A stretch of DNA of 64,000 nucleotides from assembly GCA_041398225.1 (NCBI GenBank), contig JAWKVD010000009.1, positions 1 to 64,000 of the forward strand, given 5' to 3'. The notes beneath the pieces are model-generated. The model ran no database searches, was not told the origin of the DNA, and was given only the letters and a program-made list of their open reading frames with translations. Both the position numbers and the translations under genes were made by a program. Origin of the DNA: JAWKVD01 sp041398225 (GTDB lineage Bacteria; Pseudomonadota; Alphaproteobacteria; Caulobacterales; Hyphomonadaceae). Positions 63,280 through 64,000 of this stretch are shown piece after piece; position 1 is the first letter of the stretch, and each line of letters starts with the position of its first letter.

Positions 63280-64000
63280 CTAGCTGACGAGCCACTCGGA
63301 AGGGTGCGGAGAGCGCTCGCGCGCGGGCTTGGCCAGCACCGCGTCGAAGAACTGTTCGAACGGGCGCACTTTGCGCTTCCAGTCCCAGGGCTCGATCGAG
63401 ATCAGGTTCTCGGCCGACAGTTCAGCCAGCCGCCAGCGCTCCTTGTTCAGCTTCCGGAGCGCGGCCTTGAGGTGATCCTTGTCGCGTTCGGCGAGGATGA
63501 ACTCGCGCTGAAGCGGGCCCATGACATCCGGAACGATGCCGACATCCGTTGTGACCACGGGCACGCCGCAGGCCATCGCTTCAAGAACGGGGTTCGGCGT
63601 TCCTTCGATCTTCGACGCGCAGAGCAGAATGTCGATCTTGCGGTAGTAGTCGGGCATCAGCGCGTGCGGAATGTAGGAGACGTTGCGGTCGGCGAAGACC
63701 TCGTCGATGTGGACGCCTTCTTCCGCAAGTTCGGCGAGGGCCGGGCGAATGATCGTGTGCAGTCCCTTGAAGTCCTCGATATCGGCGGCCCACTTCGAAT
63801 TTCCGACCCAGCCGACGACCAGCGGACGATCCTCGTCGAAGGTCCGCTTGACGCCCTTGCGCTGGAAGAGACCCAGATCGACCCCGTCGGGGATGAGGCC
63901 GGTCGGCACGGCCTTCGGATAGGTCCTGCGGTAGATCTGATCGAGCTTGGCCGACGAGGTGTAATACCCGTCGATCAGGTTCTCCAGGATCGGGCCGTAG
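63280..64000 (-). CDS. Family 4 (GT-B) glycosyltransferase, C-terminal part (5' end outside window)
   Basis: The frame is open to the right-hand window edge, so only about 240 C-terminal residues are visible. VGWVGNSKWAADIEDFKGLH, ICA-type LLCASKIEGTPNPVLEAMAC and GVPVVTTDVGIVPDVMG are the donor-binding motifs of GT4 enzymes. It is convergent with galE and continues the polysaccharide locus beyond the window. No start can be assigned. Confidence 0.88.
   Translation of the reverse strand, partial: YGPILENLIDGYYTSSAKLDQIYRRTYPKAVPTGLIPDGVDLGLFQRKGVKRTFDEDRPLVVGWVGNSKWAADIEDFKGLHTIIRPALAELAEEGVHIDEVFADRNVSYIPHALMPDYYRKIDILLCASKIEGTPNPVLEAMACGVPVVTTDVGIVPDVMGPLQREFILAERDKDHLKAALRKLNKERWRLAELSAENLISIEPWDWKRKVRPFEQFFDAVLAKPARERSPHPSEWLVS

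Overview
The window comes from a high-GC (mid-60s percent by eye) alphaproteobacterium. I infer Caulobacterales or Parvularculales, for example a Hyphomonadaceae-like lineage. The evidence is a gapR (DUF2312) gene, an ECF sigma factor with an NrsF (DUF1109) anti-sigma partner and a perfect Caulobacter-type SigF promoter, an alphaproteobacterial MlaA/MlaC pair, and many lipoproteins and TonB-type envelope genes. The species cannot be named from the sequence.

Positions 1-18700 carry envelope and housekeeping genes: the 3' end of mlaA with mlaC, two MFS exporters, a DUF2946 protein next to a probable copper TonB-dependent receptor and an ApbE-DUF2271 fusion, gapR, a TPR protein, zinc-independent L36, an MltB-type lytic transglycosylase, a secreted DPP-IV-like peptidase, and the divergent tesA / ybbA-ybbP cluster.

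Positions 18700-24700 are less ordinary. They hold a lower-GC segment with an orphan gene, a 5-formyltetrahydrofolate cyclo-ligase broken by three indels, a candidate 6S RNA just upstream of it, and a TPR lipoprotein gene (one frameshift) followed by a polyproline membrane protein of unknown function.

Positions 24688-32730 include glmM and galU (sugar-nucleotide precursors), a subtilisin-like lipoprotein, the sigF-nrsF stress module, a thioredoxin-like protein and a nitrilase-family amidohydrolase.

Positions 32886-64000 form a large surface-polysaccharide locus. It has a cytidylyltransferase / PIG-L deacetylase / GSA-type aminotransferase operon, a DUF4910 protein, a lipoprotein sulfatase, a RmlC-like epimerase, a DUF4038 lipoprotein, a Wzx-type flippase, a pyruvyl transferase, glycosyltransferases, an SDR epimerase, ugd, an AGE epimerase, the dTDP-rhamnose genes rmlB, rmlC, rmlD and rmlA with a Wzm/Wzt-type ABC exporter between rmlB and rmlC, two large glycosyltransferases, galE, and a glycosyltransferase cut by the window end. 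Together these make activated sugars (UDP-Glc, UDP-GlcA, UDP-Gal, dTDP-Rha and probably a CDP-sugar derivative), assemble them and export the glycan. One tRNA-Arg(CCG) lies inside this locus. I saw no integrase, insertion sequence, CRISPR array or rRNA.
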